DNA of 64,000 bases from RPQJ01 sp044226195 (GTDB lineage Bacteria; Pseudomonadota; Gammaproteobacteria; Steroidobacterales; Steroidobacteraceae), in assembly GCA_044226195.1 (NCBI GenBank), contig JBGAHO010000022.1:1-64000 (forward strand). Direction: 5' to 3'. Below, in pieces: positions 62,353 through 64,000 of the stretch. The translations under genes were made by a program, and so were the position numbers. Positions within the stretch are counted from its first letter, which is position 1. Each line of letters begins with the position of its first letter. Below the pieces are notes generated by a model. The model was given only the letters and a program-made list of their open reading frames with translations. It was not told the DNA's origin and made no database searches.

Positions 62353-63561
62353 ATGCAACGCCGCGACCTGTTGAAGTGGGGCGCCGGGCTCTTGCTCGGC
62401 AGTGGATTCGGCCTGCGGTCCTACGCGGGCACCGCGCAGCGCATCGTGGTCGTCGGCGGCGGCATCCTCGGCGCCTCGATCGCGTGGCACCTCGCGCGCC
62501 GCGGCGCGGAAGTCACCGTCCTCGAAAAGTCGCAGCCGGCCGCCGGCGCCTCGGGCAAGTCGTTCGCGTGGATCAACGCGAACATCAGCAAGCAGCCACG
62601 CGATTACCACCTCTTCAGTCGGCTCAGCGTGCTGGCGTGGCACGACCTGCACCAGCGCCTCGGCGACGCGCTGCCGGTGCGCTGGGACGGAACGTTCGAG
62701 TGGTACGCCAATCCCGCACGGGCCGAGGAACTCGAGCGCATGACCGCGCAGCAGCGGGCCTGGGGCTGGTCGGTCCGCTCGCTCGAGGCCGCCGAATTCA
62801 CGCGGCTCGCACCGCAGGTGCAGCCCGGCAAGATCCTGAGCGCCGCCCGGACCGAGATCGAAGGGGCCGTGGACTCCGGTGCGGCCACGCGGCTGCTGCT
62901 GGACGAGGCCGGTCGCGCGGGCGCGAAGATCGTGCACCCGTGTGAGGTGCAGGCCATCGAGACGTCCGCGAGCGGCGTGCAACTGCGCACGACGCAGGGC
63001 GACTACCGCGCCGACCGCGTGGTGCTGGCGAGCGGCGTGCAGACCGAGGCGCTGGCGGCGCTCGTCGGTGCCAAAGTACCGCTCAAGTCGGCGCCGGGCC
63101 TGGTCGTGCGCACGACGCCGCAACCGCTGCAGCTGCGGGGCGTCTACAACACCGAGGACTCGCACTTCCACCAGCAGGCCGATGGCCGCTACGTGCTCGG
63201 CGACGACTACGACCCGCCGCACACGCGCCCGCATCGCCTGCTCGAGGATCACCCGCTCGATTTCCCGCGCGAATCCCTGTCGGCCAGGCACGGTGAGCGC
63301 ATCCGCGGCCAGGCCGCGCGTTACCTGCCGTCGCTGGCGAACGCGCCGATCGAGAGCGTCTCGCTGTGCTGGCGGCCGATGCCGCAGGACGGCTATCCGA
63401 TCCTCGGTTACGTCGGCGCGGATTCTCGCGTGTACGTCACGGTGACGCACAGCGGCGTGACACTCGCGCCGCTGATCGGCGAACTTGTGGCCCTCGAGCT
63501 GCTCGACGGCGCGCAGGTCGACCTGATGGCGCCGTACCGGCCCACGCGTTTCGTCAGCTGA
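62353..63561 (+). CDS. Tat-exported DAO-type FAD-dependent amino-acid oxidase/dehydrogenase
   Basis: This 402-residue flavoprotein has a short twin-arginine signal, QRRDLLKWGAGLLLGSGFG (R3-R4). FAD binding is at RIVVVGGGILGASIAWHLA (~30-48) with LEKSQPAAGASGKSFAWIN, typical of the DadA/GlyOx family. The C-terminal CWRPMPQDGYPILGY and THSGVTLAPLIGEL complete the FAD site. The substrate is probably a D-amino acid, glycine or N-methyl amino acid, oxidised in the periplasm. The ATG at 62353 starts the signal. Its stop overlaps that of the convergent homocysteine methyltransferase gene by eight bases. Confidence 0.87.
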   Translation: MQRRDLLKWGAGLLLGSGFGLRSYAGTAQRIVVVGGGILGASIAWHLARRGAEVTVLEKSQPAAGASGKSFAWINANISKQPRDYHLFSRLSVLAWHDLHQRLGDALPVRWDGTFEWYANPARAEELERMTAQQRAWGWSVRSLEAAEFTRLAPQVQPGKILSAARTEIEGAVDSGAATRLLLDEAGRAGAKIVHPCEVQAIETSASGVQLRTTQGDYRADRVVLASGVQTEALAALVGAKVPLKSAPGLVVRTTPQPLQLRGVYNTEDSHFHQQADGRYVLGDDYDPPHTRPHRLLEDHPLDFPRESLSARHGERIRGQAARYLPSLANAPIESVSLCWRPMPQDGYPILGYVGADSRVYVTVTHSGVTLAPLIGELVALELLDGAQVDLMAPYRPTRFVS

Positions 63562-64000
63562 GCTTCCAGCGCTGCGCCAGCGCGGCGATGTAGGGCGGCG
63601 AGGTGTCGCAGCAGCCGCCGAGCCAGGTGGCGCCGGCGGCCACCCACTGTTCCGTCGCGGCCACGTACTGCGCCGGCGTCAGTACCGGGACCTGACAGGT
63701 GTCGAGTGTCTTCTGGTCGGGTGCGTGCTCGCAGCTGTTCGCATAGGCCCCGAGCGTGCGCGACGTGCAGGCACGCATGCGCGTGATGGCCTCGGGCACG
63801 AGGCCCGTCGGCACGCAGTTCACCTGGTAGCCGTCGACCGGCAGGCCTTCGAGTGCGCGCACCGCGTCCTCGAGCGATTCGCCGCCGCGCAGGCGGGGCG
63901 CATCGAGCGCCAGGTTCCACGACACCCGCACCCGCAATCCGCAGTCGGCGGCCGCGCGCGCCGCGGCCACGGCTTCGCGCACGGTGGTCAGGGTCTCCGC
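63554..64000 (-). CDS. Homocysteine S-methyltransferase family protein, 5' end beyond the window
   Basis: About 148 C-terminal residues are visible; the gene continues off the right edge. The end of the zinc-dependent barrel is clear: AETLTTVREA (barrel strand), VDGYQVNCVPTGL with one zinc Cys, and the paired zinc cysteines in WLGGCCDTSPPYIAAL. These enzymes move a methyl group from betaine, S-methylmethionine or a similar donor to homocysteine, making methionine. Betaine as donor would fit this region well, but donor choice cannot be read from this part. Confidence 0.88.
   Translation of the reverse strand, partial: AETLTTVREAVAAARAAADCGLRVRVSWNLALDAPRLRGGESLEDAVRALEGLPVDGYQVNCVPTGLVPEAITRMRACTSRTLGAYANSCEHAPDQKTLDTCQVPVLTPAQYVAATEQWVAAGATWLGGCCDTSPPYIAALAQRWKLS

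Overview
The window is high-G+C DNA, densely packed with genes and with strong third-position G/C bias. It looks like the chromosome of a Gram-negative bacterium, most likely a gammaproteobacterium: there is a TonB-dependent outer-membrane receptor, several lipoprotein and twin-arginine signal peptides, a GlpT-type transporter and CaiD-like carnitine enzymes. The species cannot be named from the sequence. I see no rRNA, tRNA, CRISPR array or insertion sequence. One short stretch (about 48480-49390) has clearly lower G+C and may be imported. No gene-free gap exceeds about 300 bases.

Layout. (1) 1-8503, minus strand: the 5' part of a DEAD-box RNA helicase, a very large multi-PAS hybrid histidine kinase, a secreted M28 peptidase and a phospholipase-D-type lipoprotein. 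(2) 8631-23938: a polyamine/quaternary-amine type ABC importer split over three transcription units, a BetI-like TetR regulator fused to a degenerate Rieske oxygenase, an intact Rieske oxygenase with a bridging glutamate, then a tightly overlapping operon (class III aminotransferase, two FAD oxidoreductases, a GcvT-like methyltransferase, the importer ATPase) followed by a TonB receptor. (3) 24055-31091: a carnitine-catabolism island made of two convergent operons. One carries carnitine dehydrogenase fused to thioesterase, TetR and acyl-CoA dehydrogenase. The other carries a BKACE-type beta-keto acid cleavage enzyme, an ADP-forming acyl-CoA ligase and a CaiD-like hydratase. Both operons start at near-identical palindromic operators. 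(4) 31307-36876: a broken TIR/TPR gene, a TPR lipoprotein, an MttB-type methyltransferase with a signal-less PhnD-like partner, a GFA-type protein and a fatty-acid desaturase. (5) 36944-43245: an OpuC/Yeh-type glycine-betaine ABC transporter divergent from a dimethylglycine-dehydrogenase-like flavoprotein. (6) 43258-49174: a small protein, a secreted hydrolase, GlpT, a Tat-exported PhoD phosphatase and a low-G+C hypothetical gene. (7) 49391-64000: mostly exported hydrolases with two PLP enzymes (one with a Tat signal), a second MttB homologue, a Tat-exported amino-acid-oxidase-like flavoprotein and the 3' end of a homocysteine S-methyltransferase.

How it fits together. The common theme is use of N-methylated compounds. 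The inferred route is carnitine to 3-dehydrocarnitine (dehydrogenase), then betainyl-CoA plus acetoacetate (BKACE), then glycine betaine (fused thioesterase). Glycine betaine could then be stripped of methyl groups by the Rieske oxygenase, the DMGDH-like enzyme, MttB homologues and the homocysteine methyltransferase, with GcvT-like domains and the GFA protein as C1 handlers. Substrates are inferred from family membership and context, not shown directly. The most unusual item is the TetR-Rieske fusion at 11663-13219, which looks like a transcription factor that has recruited a catalytically dead copy of the oxygenase encoded beside it.
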